Positions 42,638-52,079 of a DNA stretch of 64,000 bases are shown one piece after another. The notes beneath the pieces are model-generated. The model did no database searches. It had not been told where the DNA came from and worked only from the letters and a program-made list of their open reading frames with translations. Source of the stretch: Candidatus Acidiferrales bacterium (GTDB lineage Bacteria > Acidobacteriota > Terriglobia > Acidiferrales > UBA7541); assembly GCA_035934015.1 (NCBI GenBank), contig DASYYH010000027.1, positions 62,001-126,000 on the forward strand, in the 5' to 3' direction. The number at the start of each line of letters is the position of its first letter. Within the stretch, counting starts at the first letter, position 1. Both the position numbers and the translations under genes were made by a program.

Positions 42638-42687
42638 TTCCAAGCGTTGAGAATTTTTCAAAATAATCTATAGAGCAGAGGTCGAAG

Positions 42688-43680
42688 ATGACAGCGCCAC
42701 AGATTGAAAAAGCCGTCGAATCACCCGCACCGGATCTCGCAACGATCCGCGCTGCGCACGAGCGCATTCGCGCGCACATTCATCGCACGCCGGTATTCAC
42801 TTCGGAGACGCTCGACGCCATGACCGGCGCTCAACTCTTTTTCAAATGCGAGAATCTGCAAAAAACCGGTTCTTTCAAATTTCGCGGCGCAACGAACGCC
42901 GTTTTTTCGCTCACCGAGGAAGAAGCCAGGCGCGGCGTCGTCACGGTTTCCTCCGGCAATCATGCCGGTGCGATTTCTCTTGCCGCGCGCCGCCGCAGAA
43001 TTCCTGCATGGATCGTCATGCCGCGCAACGCCCCGCGCGCAAAGCGCGTCGCAGTGGAGTCCTACGGCGGCCAGGTCACTGAGTGCGAATACGACATCGC
43101 ATCGCGCGACTCTGTTTGCAAGCAAGTCCAGGAAAAAACCGGCGCGATTCTCATTCATCCGTACAACAACGCGCGCGTCATCGCCGGCCAGGGCACTGCG
43201 GCTCTCGAGCTTCTCGAAGACGTTCTCGACCTCGACATTGTCATCGCTCCAGTCAGCGGCGGAGGACTCTTGAGTGGCACGGCCATCGCCGCAAAATCTG
43301 TGCGGCCGCAAATTCGTGTCGTGGGTGCAGAACCGAAAAATGCCGACGATGCGTATCGCTCCCTTGCCGCGGGCAAGATCGAATCTGCTGCAAAAACGGA
43401 AACTATCGCCGATGGTCTGCGAGCCGTGCTCTGCCCGCTCACGTTTTCGATTCTTCGCCAGCACATCGACGAAATCGCTCTCGTCACCGAAGAGGAAATC
43501 ATCGCCACCATGCGTCTGCTCTGGGAGCGCTTGAAACTGATCGTCGAACCTTCCGGCGCTGTCTCTGCGGGAATCGTACTCCACAACAAGATCGCTGCAC
43601 GCGGCAAGCGCATTGGAATCATTCTTTCCGGTGGGAACCTCGACCTCGATCAAATCCCATTCTCGCACCCGGCCGCGTAA
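42688..43680 (+). CDS. PLP-dependent threonine/serine dehydratase
   Basis: The product has 330 residues of the fold-type II PLP family. The PLP lysine is K64 in GSFKFRGA, the SSGNHAGA loop follows, and the phosphate-binding glycine loop is PVSGGGLLSGTA. The C-terminal FSGG-like motif is ILSGGNLDLDQI. There is no ACT regulatory domain, so this is the short form, either a catabolic threonine dehydratase or a serine racemase/dehydratase. The substrate cannot be told from sequence alone. Confidence 0.88.
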   Translation: MTAPQIEKAVESPAPDLATIRAAHERIRAHIHRTPVFTSETLDAMTGAQLFFKCENLQKTGSFKFRGATNAVFSLTEEEARRGVVTVSSGNHAGAISLAARRRRIPAWIVMPRNAPRAKRVAVESYGGQVTECEYDIASRDSVCKQVQEKTGAILIHPYNNARVIAGQGTAALELLEDVLDLDIVIAPVSGGGLLSGTAIAAKSVRPQIRVVGAEPKNADDAYRSLAAGKIESAAKTETIADGLRAVLCPLTFSILRQHIDEIALVTEEEIIATMRLLWERLKLIVEPSGAVSAGIVLHNKIAARGKRIGIILSGGNLDLDQIPFSHPAA

Positions 43681-43686
43681 GCGCCT

Positions 43687-44064
43687 CTATTCCTCGAATG
43701 GTTTCCAATCGGTCGGCGGAAATGATATCTGCCAGAACCCCGGAACGCTGTGATCGAACTCCACCGGGACTTGAAACCCTTCTCCAAGCGCTTGCGGCAT
43801 CCGCGTCACGCGGCAACCGATTCGCTGGTGCGTGTGCGCATGCTCCAGAACGAATCTCGCATTCGGCGCAAACCTCTCCGGACAGTGGACCAGCGCTCCG
43901 TGGTCATTGACGTTCAAAGTGAATGCGGTCACGGCAGGCGGCTTGCCTTCGATGCTCAGGTGAAGCTTCACGCCCACCCGCAGCGTGACGCGCTGGCTGC
44001 GCCGTCGCTCTTCTCCCGGCGCCAGTTGATCTTTTTCGGTTTGGGCAGAATTCTCCGTATTCAT
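43687..44064 (-). CDS. PilZ-domain protein
   Basis: The product has 125 residues with one PilZ domain. The RxxxR motif appears in ERRRSQR, and the usual D/NxSxxG reads NVNDHGAL, with Asn where Ser is expected. Cyclic di-GMP binding is therefore possible but not assured. It converges with the dehydratase gene and is 70 bases from a second PilZ gene on the same strand. Role in c-di-GMP signalling is inferred from the fold. Confidence 0.8.
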   Translation of the reverse strand: MNTENSAQTEKDQLAPGEERRRSQRVTLRVGVKLHLSIEGKPPAVTAFTLNVNDHGALVHCPERFAPNARFVLEHAHTHQRIGCRVTRMPQALGEGFQVPVEFDHSVPGFWQISFPPTDWKPFEE

Positions 44065-44134
44065 GCCGCGGGCTTTCCTATTCGATTAAGATGGGGATGT
44101 GTTCTAAGGACAGCAGGCCTGCACCAAACTAAAG

Positions 44135-44488
44135 CTAGAGATCGATTCCCCAGAAATCCATCTCCGGCTCGATTAGCTCCACGCCCAGCTCCCATCCATC
44201 GACTCCCTGTTTGCCCTGATACACGACAATCGCTCCGAGGGTTCGGTGATTCGCCAGGTTCGTAAGCCGCAGGTGCCGTTCCAGAGGCATGGCCCGCGGG
44301 CTCACCAGCAGGCAGCCATAGAAGTTCACGATTCGCGTGTGTGCGTTCTCGTGTTGCGCGCGCCCCTGCTGATTTTCTGACCATTCCAGTGCGATGGGAA
44401 CCTGCGAATTCATCCGCGGTCCGCGTCGCTTTTCTCGCATTTTCCCTTCCAGTGATGCAACTCGGCGTGTCTGCCCTGAGGTAGTCAT
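44135..44488 (-). CDS. Second PilZ-domain protein
   Basis: The product has 117 residues. The RxxxR motif is in KRRGPR, but the second motif is VNFYGCLL with neither the D/N nor the Ser of the canonical D/NxSxxG. This suggests a PilZ domain that no longer binds c-di-GMP or binds it differently. It is in tandem with the gene at 43687-44064. The duplicated pair may come from one ancestral gene. Confidence 0.72.
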   Translation of the reverse strand: MTTSGQTRRVASLEGKMREKRRGPRMNSQVPIALEWSENQQGRAQHENAHTRIVNFYGCLLVSPRAMPLERHLRLTNLANHRTLGAIVVYQGKQGVDGWELGVELIEPEMDFWGIDL

Positions 44489-44661
44489 CGTGATACCCGC
44501 TAAATAGAAGCTAATGCTTTTATTTACAATCGATTACGTACCAGCCACTTCGGCGGTCACGTTAGTTCAAAGGAGGCTATATCCGGCAATCGTCTGCGTC
44601 AATGGTACTCAATCTGAGGAAAAGCCTGTTCGAATGGCCTGTTTCGGGAATTTGGACGTGT

Positions 44662-47600
44662 TTAGGTCTGCTCTGGTCTGAGATTTCCCGGGGCCTCTCC
44701 AGTGCGTTTCACGCCCGGGACCAGCAAAGGCTCCTCGCCCAGATGCCCCACGGGAGCCGGCTCTAGAGCGCGCTTACGCTCTCCGCGGCCAAGCCACGTC
44801 TGGAAAGTATCCATGTACGTGTAAAACACAGGAGTCAGATACAGCGTCACGATTTGCGCAAAGACCAATCCGCCGACGACGCACATACCCAATGGCCGCC
44901 GCGAATCCGCGCCCTCGCCCGTTCCCAGCGCGATCGGAATCGTACCCATGATCGCCGCCATCGTGGTCATCATGATTGGCCGGAACCGGATCAGGCATCC
45001 TTCCACGGCCGCTTCCGCCGGTGTCGTGTGCCCTGCCTTTTCCAACTCAATCGCAAAGTCCACCATCATGATCGCGTTTTTCTTCACGATTCCGATCAGC
45101 ATGATGATTCCCACGAACCCGTACAAATCGAGTTGCATGTGGAACAACATCAAAGCCCCCAAGCCTCCAAACGCCGCCGCCGGCAAGCCTGAAAGAATCG
45201 TGATCGGATGAATGAAGCTCTCATACAAGATGCCGAGCACGATGTAAATGACGAGAATCGCCATGACCAGCAACAGACCCAAGCCAGTCAGAGATTGTTG
45301 GAACGCTTGGGCGGTTCCTTGGAAACTTCCGGTAACGGTCAGCGGCAAGGTATCCGCGGCTACTTTCTGGATTTCATTTACTGCCTGCCCCAGCGAAACG
45401 CCCGGCACCAGATTGAACGAAACCGTAACGGACGGCATTTGCCCCAAATGGTTCACGGTCAATGGTCCCAGGCTTGTGCTTATGCTAGAAACCGCATTCA
45501 GCGGCACAAGCTGCCCGCCGGTCGAGTGAATGTAAAGATAGGACAGCATCTGCGGGTCTTCTTGATACTGCGGCTCGAGTTCCATGACGACCCAGTATTC
45601 ATTGGTTGGGGCATAGATCGTCGAAATCCATCTTTGGCCGTATGCCGTATTCAGGGCGTCTTCGATTTGCTCCGGACTTACGCCGAGCGCCATGGCTTTG
45701 TCTCGGTCGATGTGAATATCGACTTGTGGGCTCTTGATTTGCAAATCCGTGGTCACATCGGCCAGTCCGGGCAGACCCTTCATCTTGTCGCTCATGATCT
45801 GCGCATACTTATAAAGCTGATCCGTGTCTGGACTCACGAGCGAGTATTGATACTGGCTCTTGGTCAGTTGTCCGCCGATGCGAATTGCGGGTGGATTCTG
45901 AAGATATACGCGCAGCCCGGGAATGCTGTTCAGCTTTGGCTCCATCTCCTGAATGACGTCGGGGATGGTCATGTGACGCTCGAAAATGGGCCGAATTTCA
46001 TGGATCACGGCGCCAAGTATCGCCACTTGCCCGTACTTCGCATTCAGATGCTCATAGGTCGGGCTGTCCGTCCAGGGCCGTTCGGAACGGGAGTACAAAT
46101 GGTCATAGAATTGTCCGATATTCAGTCCGGACGTTCCCGAGGCTTGGATGCTCGAGAAAAATTGCCGTGTGTTGGGATCCGCCTTCACGATCTCGTTCAG
46201 TTTCTTCTGATGCGCCTTCATGGCGTCGAAGGAAATGCCCTGCACCGCCTCGGCAAAACCAACCACCTCGTCCTGGTCCTCGTCCGGCAAAAATCCCTTC
46301 GGGATCACCCAAAACTGCCACGCTGTCGCAAAAAGCAGTCCCACCCCGATTACCATCACGGTCACGCGATGTCTCATCGACCATCGCAGCGTGACCTCGT
46401 ACCATCGGAGCATCGCGTCGAACATCCGCTCCAGGGCGTTGTATAACCTTCCGTGGCCGCTCTCGCCTATGTGGGGTCGCAGGAACCGGCTGCACAGCAT
46501 CGGCGTCAGCGTCAGCGACACGACGCCCGAGACCAGAATAGACGAAATAATCACCACGGCGAATTCGTGCAGCAACCGGCCGAGAATTCCCGCCATGAAA
46601 AATACCGGCAGGAAAACGGCTGCCAGGGATAGCGTCATGGAAACAATCGTGAACCCGATTTCCCGCGAGCCATTCACTGACGCTTCAAGCACTCCCTCGC
46701 CGTTTTCCATGTGCCGGACGATGTTTTCCAGCATCACGATCGCGTCGTCCACAACGAAGCCCACCGATAGCGTCAGCGCCAGCAGCGATAAGTTGTCAAC
46801 CGTGTAGTCCAGCAGATACATCACGGCAAACGTGCCGATGATCGACATCGGCAGCGCCATGCTGGGGATAATCGTCGCCCAGGCATTACGCAGGAAAAGA
46901 AAAATCACCAGGATGACCAGGAAAATTGCCAGCACCAACGTGAACTTCACGTCGTTCACCGACTGGTTGATGGAAATCGACCGGTCGTGCTCAATCGTCA
47001 AAATCATCGACGGCGGCATGATTTGGCGAAAGCCGGGCAGCAGCTTCTTGATGGCGTTGTCGATTTCGATCGTATTCGTGCCCGGTTGCTTCTGAATCGC
47101 CAGGATGACTCCCGGCACTGCGTTAATCCAGTTCGCCAGTTTCGCATCGCGAACGCTGTCGTACACGTGCCCGATCTCGTCCAGTCTCACCGGTGCGCCG
47201 TTTCGATACGCCACGATGAGCTGGCGGTACGGCGCCGCACTCATCATTTGTCCGTTCGCATGCACCGTGAATGCCTTGTGCGCTCCGTAAAGCGTTCCCG
47301 TTGGCATGTTGACGTTCGCGTTTTGAACCGCTTGCTCCGCTTCATCGATGCCAATCTGCCGGCTCGCCATTTCCATTGGGTCCAGCTGGATTCGTACCGC
47401 GTAGGGCGTCGATCCGTAAACCGACACTTGCGCCACGCCGCTGACCATCGAAATCTGGTTTCCTAGCAGCGTCTCAGCGTACTCATCGACTTCCGAGATC
47501 GGTAGCGTTGGAGACGTTGCACCGAGGAAAAGAACAGGCTGATCGGCGGGATTCACTTTGCGGAACGTCGGCGGTGTCGGCATGTTCGGCGGCAATTGAT

Positions 47601-47949
47601 TCGCCGCTGCCGTGATAGCCGCTTGTACGTCCTGCGCCGCCCCGTCAATGTTGCGGCTCAGATCGAATTGCAAGGTGATTGATGTAGATCCCAGCGCGCT
47701 CGTCGAATTCATTGAATCCAGGCCAGGAATCGTTGTGAACTGCTTCTCGAGTGGCGTCGCAATCGCCGATGCCATGGTCTCTGGACTGGCGCCGGCGAGA
47801 TTCGCAGACACGGTGATCGACGGAAAATCGACGTTCGGCAAATCGCTCACAGCCAGGTCGCGATAGGCCACCATGCCGAAAATCAGCACAGCCGCCATCA
47901 CCAGGCACGTCATCACCGGCCGTTTGATGAAATTTTCTGCGATCTGCAT
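44662..47949 (-). CDS. RND-family efflux transporter permease (AcrB/MdtB-like)
   Basis: The product has 1095 residues, within the AcrB family range. It opens NFIKRPVMTCLVMAAVLIFGMVAY and has the usual twelve membrane segments, with SLLALTLSVGFVVDDAIVMLENI carrying the Asp pair of TM4 and GFVGIIMLIGIVKKNAIMMVDFA the TM10 signature. It is the inner-membrane pump of a tripartite system and is driven by protons. The membrane-fusion gene ends 17 bases before its start, so the two form an operon. No outer-membrane TolC-type gene lies beside it. The substrate cannot be read. Confidence 0.94.
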   Translation of the reverse strand: MQIAENFIKRPVMTCLVMAAVLIFGMVAYRDLAVSDLPNVDFPSITVSANLAGASPETMASAIATPLEKQFTTIPGLDSMNSTSALGSTSITLQFDLSRNIDGAAQDVQAAITAAANQLPPNMPTPPTFRKVNPADQPVLFLGATSPTLPISEVDEYAETLLGNQISMVSGVAQVSVYGSTPYAVRIQLDPMEMASRQIGIDEAEQAVQNANVNMPTGTLYGAHKAFTVHANGQMMSAAPYRQLIVAYRNGAPVRLDEIGHVYDSVRDAKLANWINAVPGVILAIQKQPGTNTIEIDNAIKKLLPGFRQIMPPSMILTIEHDRSISINQSVNDVKFTLVLAIFLVILVIFLFLRNAWATIIPSMALPMSIIGTFAVMYLLDYTVDNLSLLALTLSVGFVVDDAIVMLENIVRHMENGEGVLEASVNGSREIGFTIVSMTLSLAAVFLPVFFMAGILGRLLHEFAVVIISSILVSGVVSLTLTPMLCSRFLRPHIGESGHGRLYNALERMFDAMLRWYEVTLRWSMRHRVTVMVIGVGLLFATAWQFWVIPKGFLPDEDQDEVVGFAEAVQGISFDAMKAHQKKLNEIVKADPNTRQFFSSIQASGTSGLNIGQFYDHLYSRSERPWTDSPTYEHLNAKYGQVAILGAVIHEIRPIFERHMTIPDVIQEMEPKLNSIPGLRVYLQNPPAIRIGGQLTKSQYQYSLVSPDTDQLYKYAQIMSDKMKGLPGLADVTTDLQIKSPQVDIHIDRDKAMALGVSPEQIEDALNTAYGQRWISTIYAPTNEYWVVMELEPQYQEDPQMLSYLYIHSTGGQLVPLNAVSSISTSLGPLTVNHLGQMPSVTVSFNLVPGVSLGQAVNEIQKVAADTLPLTVTGSFQGTAQAFQQSLTGLGLLLVMAILVIYIVLGILYESFIHPITILSGLPAAAFGGLGALMLFHMQLDLYGFVGIIMLIGIVKKNAIMMVDFAIELEKAGHTTPAEAAVEGCLIRFRPIMMTTMAAIMGTIPIALGTGEGADSRRPLGMCVVGGLVFAQIVTLYLTPVFYTYMDTFQTWLGRGERKRALEPAPVGHLGEEPLLVPGVKRTGEAPGNLRPEQT

Positions 47950-47966
47950 GTTGTTGCCGTCGTCCC

Positions 47967-49073
47967 CTACAGGCTCGTCCTGATCTTCACCTTAGAACCT
48001 TGGATCAGTCGCACTTGCCCGTCCGTCACAACTGTCTCTCCGGCCTTCATTCCTTCTGCGATCACCGTCAATCCATCCACCGTCCGCGTCACTTTCACGG
48101 TTCGCAAATCGACGGTCATATCCGGCTTGACGACAAAAAGATAGTCGCCATCTTGCCCCGTCATCACCGCCTGCGACGGGACTACAATCGCATTTTCCTG
48201 CTCCGACAGTCGCAGCACAACGTTTACGAATTCGCCCGGCCACAGCCGAAAATGAGAGTTCGCAAACGTACCAATGAGTTGAACTGTGCCGGTTGTCGGA
48301 TCAACCGTGTTGTTCACGAAAGTCAGGTATCCGCCCTCCGGCGCCGAACTATCGGACGGCGTGGCCTGCACGGGCAGCTTCCCTTTCGCCATGTAATTCT
48401 TGATCTCTTCGAGATACTGCTGCGGCACTGCGAAGTTGATGTACAGCGGAGAAATCTCGTTGATCACGACAAGAATCGGAACGTCGTCGGCCTTCACCAC
48501 GGTTCCCGGATATACCAGCTGTGCTCCGGTCCGTCCGCTGATCGGCGCGTAAATTGAGCAATACGAAACGTTCAACTTTGCCGCTTGCACGGCCGCTTCA
48601 TCCGCTTGCACCGCCGCTTTGTCGGCTGCTTCTGTCGCAAGCTGTTGGTCCAATTGCTCCTTCGGGACTACACCCGAATCGAAAAGTTTTTGGTAACGCT
48701 CCGCTTCCACGCTGGCGAGCTCCGCATTCGCCTTGTCCTTCGCCAAATTCGCCTGCGCGAGTTGCAGCGCCGCCTGAAACGGACGGTCGTCCAGGCTGAC
48801 CAGCAAATCGCCTTTCATGACGTATTGCCCTTGCGTGTAGTGCACCGCGCTGACGATTCCCGCAACTTGCGATTCAATCGAAACCGTGGAATACGCCTGC
48901 CCCGTGCCAATCGCATGCAGCTCGACGGGCATCGTCTTCTCCATGCTCTGCGCTACCATCACAGGGACGACCGGAACATCCGGGGGTGGCGCCGCATGCT
49001 CGGTGCAGCCTGCCATCCCAGCAAGAATCAAAAAAAACGGGGGGAGAAGATTTGATTTCAAAAATTTTCTCAT
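47967..49073 (-). CDS. Efflux RND periplasmic adaptor (membrane-fusion lipoprotein)
   Basis: The product has 368 residues. The N-terminus is a lipoprotein signal ending in LAGMAGC, so it should be tethered to the membrane. SIESQVAGIVSAVHYTQGQYVMKGDLLVSLDDRPFQAAL is the lipoyl-like domain, ANLAKDKANAELASVEAERYQKLFDSGVVPKEQLDQQ is the coiled-coil hairpin, and YCSIYAPISGRTGAQLVYPGTVV is the second lipoyl half. It is the adaptor for the RND permease directly downstream. Confidence 0.92.
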   Translation of the reverse strand: MRKFLKSNLLPPFFLILAGMAGCTEHAAPPPDVPVVPVMVAQSMEKTMPVELHAIGTGQAYSTVSIESQVAGIVSAVHYTQGQYVMKGDLLVSLDDRPFQAALQLAQANLAKDKANAELASVEAERYQKLFDSGVVPKEQLDQQLATEAADKAAVQADEAAVQAAKLNVSYCSIYAPISGRTGAQLVYPGTVVKADDVPILVVINEISPLYINFAVPQQYLEEIKNYMAKGKLPVQATPSDSSAPEGGYLTFVNNTVDPTTGTVQLIGTFANSHFRLWPGEFVNVVLRLSEQENAIVVPSQAVMTGQDGDYLFVVKPDMTVDLRTVKVTRTVDGLTVIAEGMKAGETVVTDGQVRLIQGSKVKIRTSL

Positions 49074-49391
49074 TTTTCTCCGTAAATGTTTGTAGACAAC
49101 TCCACGATTACTTGCCGCGGATCACCAACTGCTTTTGCAGTGTGTCCTCTCGACTCTAGCTGACCCAGCGCGGCCAGTCGAATGTTCTCATTCTTCCATA
49201 TATCTGACGTTCCTTGATGCGTTTACGTTGCAGCCGGCGGACCAGACTTTTTGTTTCTTTTTTTGCTTCTTGGGGCTGCCCCTGGCCTGCGTCTGTGCTA
49301 GGATTTGGTGTTTGAGTCGGCGCTCCAAACACGGTTCGAGCCGCCGACGGCACTCATAATCATCGAAAGCCTCTTGGAAAGAGAAAAACGG
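49074..49391. promoter_or_regulatory. Divergent intergenic region, RND operon and nuoF
   Basis: About 318 bases that should hold the promoters of the RND operon (leftward) and nuoF (rightward). I could see no operator repeat that would mark a TetR/MarR-type regulator, and no regulator gene is adjacent. Confidence 0.4.
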
Positions 49392-50750
49392 ATGGAAAAC
49401 ACCCAGGCCTCGCGCAACGGGAAACCTTACCTCCTGCCGGATAAGGCGCTCAAGAATCTCGACGAGTATATCGCTATTGGCGGCCTTCAGGCGCTCAAGA
49501 AAGCCTATTCGATGCCGCGGGAAGCCGTCATCGCCGAAATAAAAAAATCCGGCTTGCGCGGGCGCGGCGGCGCTGGTTTTCCGGTTGGCATCAAATGGTC
49601 CAGCATCGCCGGCGATTCTTGCGCCACCAAGTATGTCGCGTGCAACGCCACCGAAGGCGAACCCGGCACATTCAAAGACCGCATGTTGATGCGCCGCAAT
49701 CCGTATCAAGTTCTCGAGGGCGTCGCCATCGCCGCTTATGCGATGAATGCCAGGAAAGCCTTCATCGCCATGAAGCATACTTTCGACGAAGCCATCGAGC
49801 GCACCGCGCAGGCGCACAAGGAAATGACCGCGCGGAATGCGCTCGGTGAAATTCCCATCGAATTCGTTTACGGTCCCGAGGATTATTTGCTCGGCGAAGA
49901 AAAAGCCATGCTCGAAGTCATCGAAGGCCGCGAAGCAATGCCGCGCGAAATGGATTTCCCTCCGTACATTCTTGGCCTGTTCGCGGGCTATCCATCGTGC
50001 ATTCCGGGTCAGACGAATCCAACACTCGTCAATAATTGCGAGTCGATGTCATCCGTAACACACATCATTCGCAATGGCGCCGACTGGTTCCGCTCCATGG
50101 GCACCGCCGACACGCCCGGCCACACTATCTTCACGCTTTCCGGCGACGTGCAGCGCGAAGGCCTCTACGAATTGCCCATGGGCACCACCATGCGTGAGCT
50201 CATCGAAAAATCCGGCGGCGGATTGAAACCCGGCCGCAAACTCAAGGCAATTTTTTCCGGCGTCGCCAGCGCGGGACTTTATCCCGAAGCCGTCGATACG
50301 CCGCTCGATTTCGGCTCCATGCGCAGCGCTGGCTCCGGCCTCGGCTCGGCCGGATTCATGGTTTACGACAATTCGAATTGCATGGTGCAAGTCGCGTATT
50401 GCTTTTCAAAATTCCTGTGGATCGAATCCTGCGGCCAGTGCCGCTCCTGCAAAGAAGGAACGCAAGAAGCGACCGAACGCCTCGAAAAACTAATCAATGG
50501 CACAGGCAACGAAATCGATGTCGAAGCCATTCTCCAGGCTTCTACCAACGCGCCGCGCGGCAATCGCTGCTTTCTGCCCACGGAACATTCGCTGATCATT
50601 CCCAGCATCGTGCACACATTCCAGCGCGAATTCGAAGAGCACTATAATCGCGGCTGCCAGAATTGCCGCGTGCCCGTGCTGCCGAAGATGCACGACTTTG
50701 ACGAGCAAAAGCACGAATTCCACTACACGCACGGCCGTCTGACTCCCTGA
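49392..50750 (+). CDS. nuoF: NADH-quinone oxidoreductase subunit F (NuoF), isolated copy
   Basis: The product has 452 residues. The FMN/NADH-binding segments are GLRGRGGAGFPVGIKW and ACNATEGEPGTFKDRML, and the 4Fe-4S cluster N3 ligands are in ESCGQCRSCKEGT with a later Cys in NRCFLPTEHS. It is the NADH-oxidising subunit of complex I. The frame is open from 49305, but MENTQ at 49392 is the first Met before conserved sequence. Unusually, no nuoE, nuoG or other complex I genes are next to it in the window. Confidence 0.92.
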   Translation: MENTQASRNGKPYLLPDKALKNLDEYIAIGGLQALKKAYSMPREAVIAEIKKSGLRGRGGAGFPVGIKWSSIAGDSCATKYVACNATEGEPGTFKDRMLMRRNPYQVLEGVAIAAYAMNARKAFIAMKHTFDEAIERTAQAHKEMTARNALGEIPIEFVYGPEDYLLGEEKAMLEVIEGREAMPREMDFPPYILGLFAGYPSCIPGQTNPTLVNNCESMSSVTHIIRNGADWFRSMGTADTPGHTIFTLSGDVQREGLYELPMGTTMRELIEKSGGGLKPGRKLKAIFSGVASAGLYPEAVDTPLDFGSMRSAGSGLGSAGFMVYDNSNCMVQVAYCFSKFLWIESCGQCRSCKEGTQEATERLEKLINGTGNEIDVEAILQASTNAPRGNRCFLPTEHSLIIPSIVHTFQREFEEHYNRGCQNCRVPVLPKMHDFDEQKHEFHYTHGRLTP

Positions 50751-50889
50751 TCGAATTCCCGCGCATCGAGTTCACCGCGCCGAGGTGCATTCCAGTAAAC
50801 TCGCCTGATATTTTTATCGCGTCGTTTCACACCGCAAGGCATCCTATTGGCAGCGATTTCGGCCCATTCCAACGAGGAGTATCCGACAC

Positions 50890-51255
50890 ATGAAACGCAT
50901 TGCCTTGTTTGCGGCGATTTTTCTGGCCGTATTGGCCACCTCGGCAAACCCGCGCACGTTCCGGGGACAAATCATGGACAGCCAGTGCGCATATAACGTT
51001 CACTCAACGACCGCTTCGCACAAAGAGATGTCGCGAATCTACGGCGGACTGACCGCGCGGGACTGCACGATTATGTGCGTTGAAAAAAATGATGGCCGCT
51101 ACGTGTTCTTGGACCGCGATGGCAAGACCGCGTACAAATTGTCTTCGGACCAGAACGATTTGAAACAGTACGCCGGAAAGAAAGTCGAAATTGCCGGCGA
51201 AGTCGGTCCGAAAAAAGATTTCATCAACGTAACGCATATCAAAGCGCTCGAATAA
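50890..51255 (+). CDS. Small secreted protein (DUF5818-like)
   Basis: The product has 121 residues with a signal peptide (IALFAAIFLAVLATSA). The mature part holds RTFRGQIMDSQCAYN, CTIMCVEKNDGRYVFLDRDGKTAYKLSS and KKVEIAGEVGPKKDFINVTHI, a small beta-barrel-like pattern (OB-like) seen in acidobacterial secreted proteins. Two or three Cys may form a disulfide. Function unknown. CAACGAGGAGT precedes the ATG by a short spacing. Confidence 0.75.
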   Translation: MKRIALFAAIFLAVLATSANPRTFRGQIMDSQCAYNVHSTTASHKEMSRIYGGLTARDCTIMCVEKNDGRYVFLDRDGKTAYKLSSDQNDLKQYAGKKVEIAGEVGPKKDFINVTHIKALE

Positions 51256-51333
51256 CGACTCTGTACAATCGTGCGTGCGGTTCTGCACTCGCTCGCAGGC
51301 CGCGCGCAAGTTGCGTCGTTCCGCTGAACGCCA

Positions 51334-52065
51334 TCAGTGTTCTCCCAGTGCGTACCGCACCACAGCGAGCGCGGCGATCACGGCTGTTTCCGTGCGGAGT
51401 ATTTCGCGGCCTAGCGACGCCTCGCGAAATCCATTCTTCGACGCTGCTGCGAATTCCGCGTCTGTCCAGCCGCCTTCCGGACCAATCGCCAGGCAAATTT
51501 CCTGCTCATGCGCCCCCCATAAGACTTTTTGCAGCTGTGGCGCGTCCGGCCGCTCGGAGAGCAGAATTCTTGTTCCGCCGCCCGCTTCGCAGAAAGCGTC
51601 CTCGGAAGTTGCAATCGGCAGAAGTTCGGGCGGCCGCAGCCTTCGCGATTGCTGCGCCGACTCCAGCAGAATTTTTCGCCAGCGTTCTGCTCGCTTCCTC
51701 GCCGCCAGAATCAGCGCCTTTTCGCTGCGCACCGCTGCCAACGGAATGATCTTGCTCACGCACAGTTCCGTGGCTTTTTCCAGGCACCATTCCATGCGGT
51801 CGAATTTCACAATGGAGAGCAGGAGACTGATTTTCAATTCCGGCTCCACTGCGGCAATCGGCTCGACGAGCGAAAATTCGATCGCGCCATGCGTGCGTCC
51901 CGACGCGACTTTTTCGACGCGCGCAAGCCATACGGTCTTGCCGTCGCTCAATTCGTAAAGCTGCCCTGGCTCGGCGCGCAGGACGCGTCCCAGATGCTCC
52001 GCCGCTTCACCGCGAAGTTCGGCGCGCAGGCCCTCGAATTTGTCAACAAAGAATCGGCGGCGCAT
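51334..52065 (-). CDS. rsmE: 16S rRNA (uracil1498-N3)-methyltransferase RsmE
   Basis: The product has 243 residues of the SPOUT (knotted) methyltransferase family: MRRRFFVDKF, then EWCLEKATELCVSKIIPLAAVRSE, and the knot signature LAIGPEGGWTDAEFAAA followed by LGREILRTETAVIAAL. It methylates U1498 of 16S rRNA. It begins 14 bases after the dnaJ stop and continues the hrcA-grpE-dnaJ operon, a common arrangement. Confidence 0.94.
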   Translation of the reverse strand: MRRRFFVDKFEGLRAELRGEAAEHLGRVLRAEPGQLYELSDGKTVWLARVEKVASGRTHGAIEFSLVEPIAAVEPELKISLLLSIVKFDRMEWCLEKATELCVSKIIPLAAVRSEKALILAARKRAERWRKILLESAQQSRRLRPPELLPIATSEDAFCEAGGGTRILLSERPDAPQLQKVLWGAHEQEICLAIGPEGGWTDAEFAAASKNGFREASLGREILRTETAVIAALAVVRYALGEH

Positions 52066-52079
52066 CTTGTTCTGGCAGG

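Noticed and set aside
45208-46446. A 412-codon plus-strand frame
   Set aside because: It is antisense to the RND permease and rich in His/Arg, as expected for a shadow.
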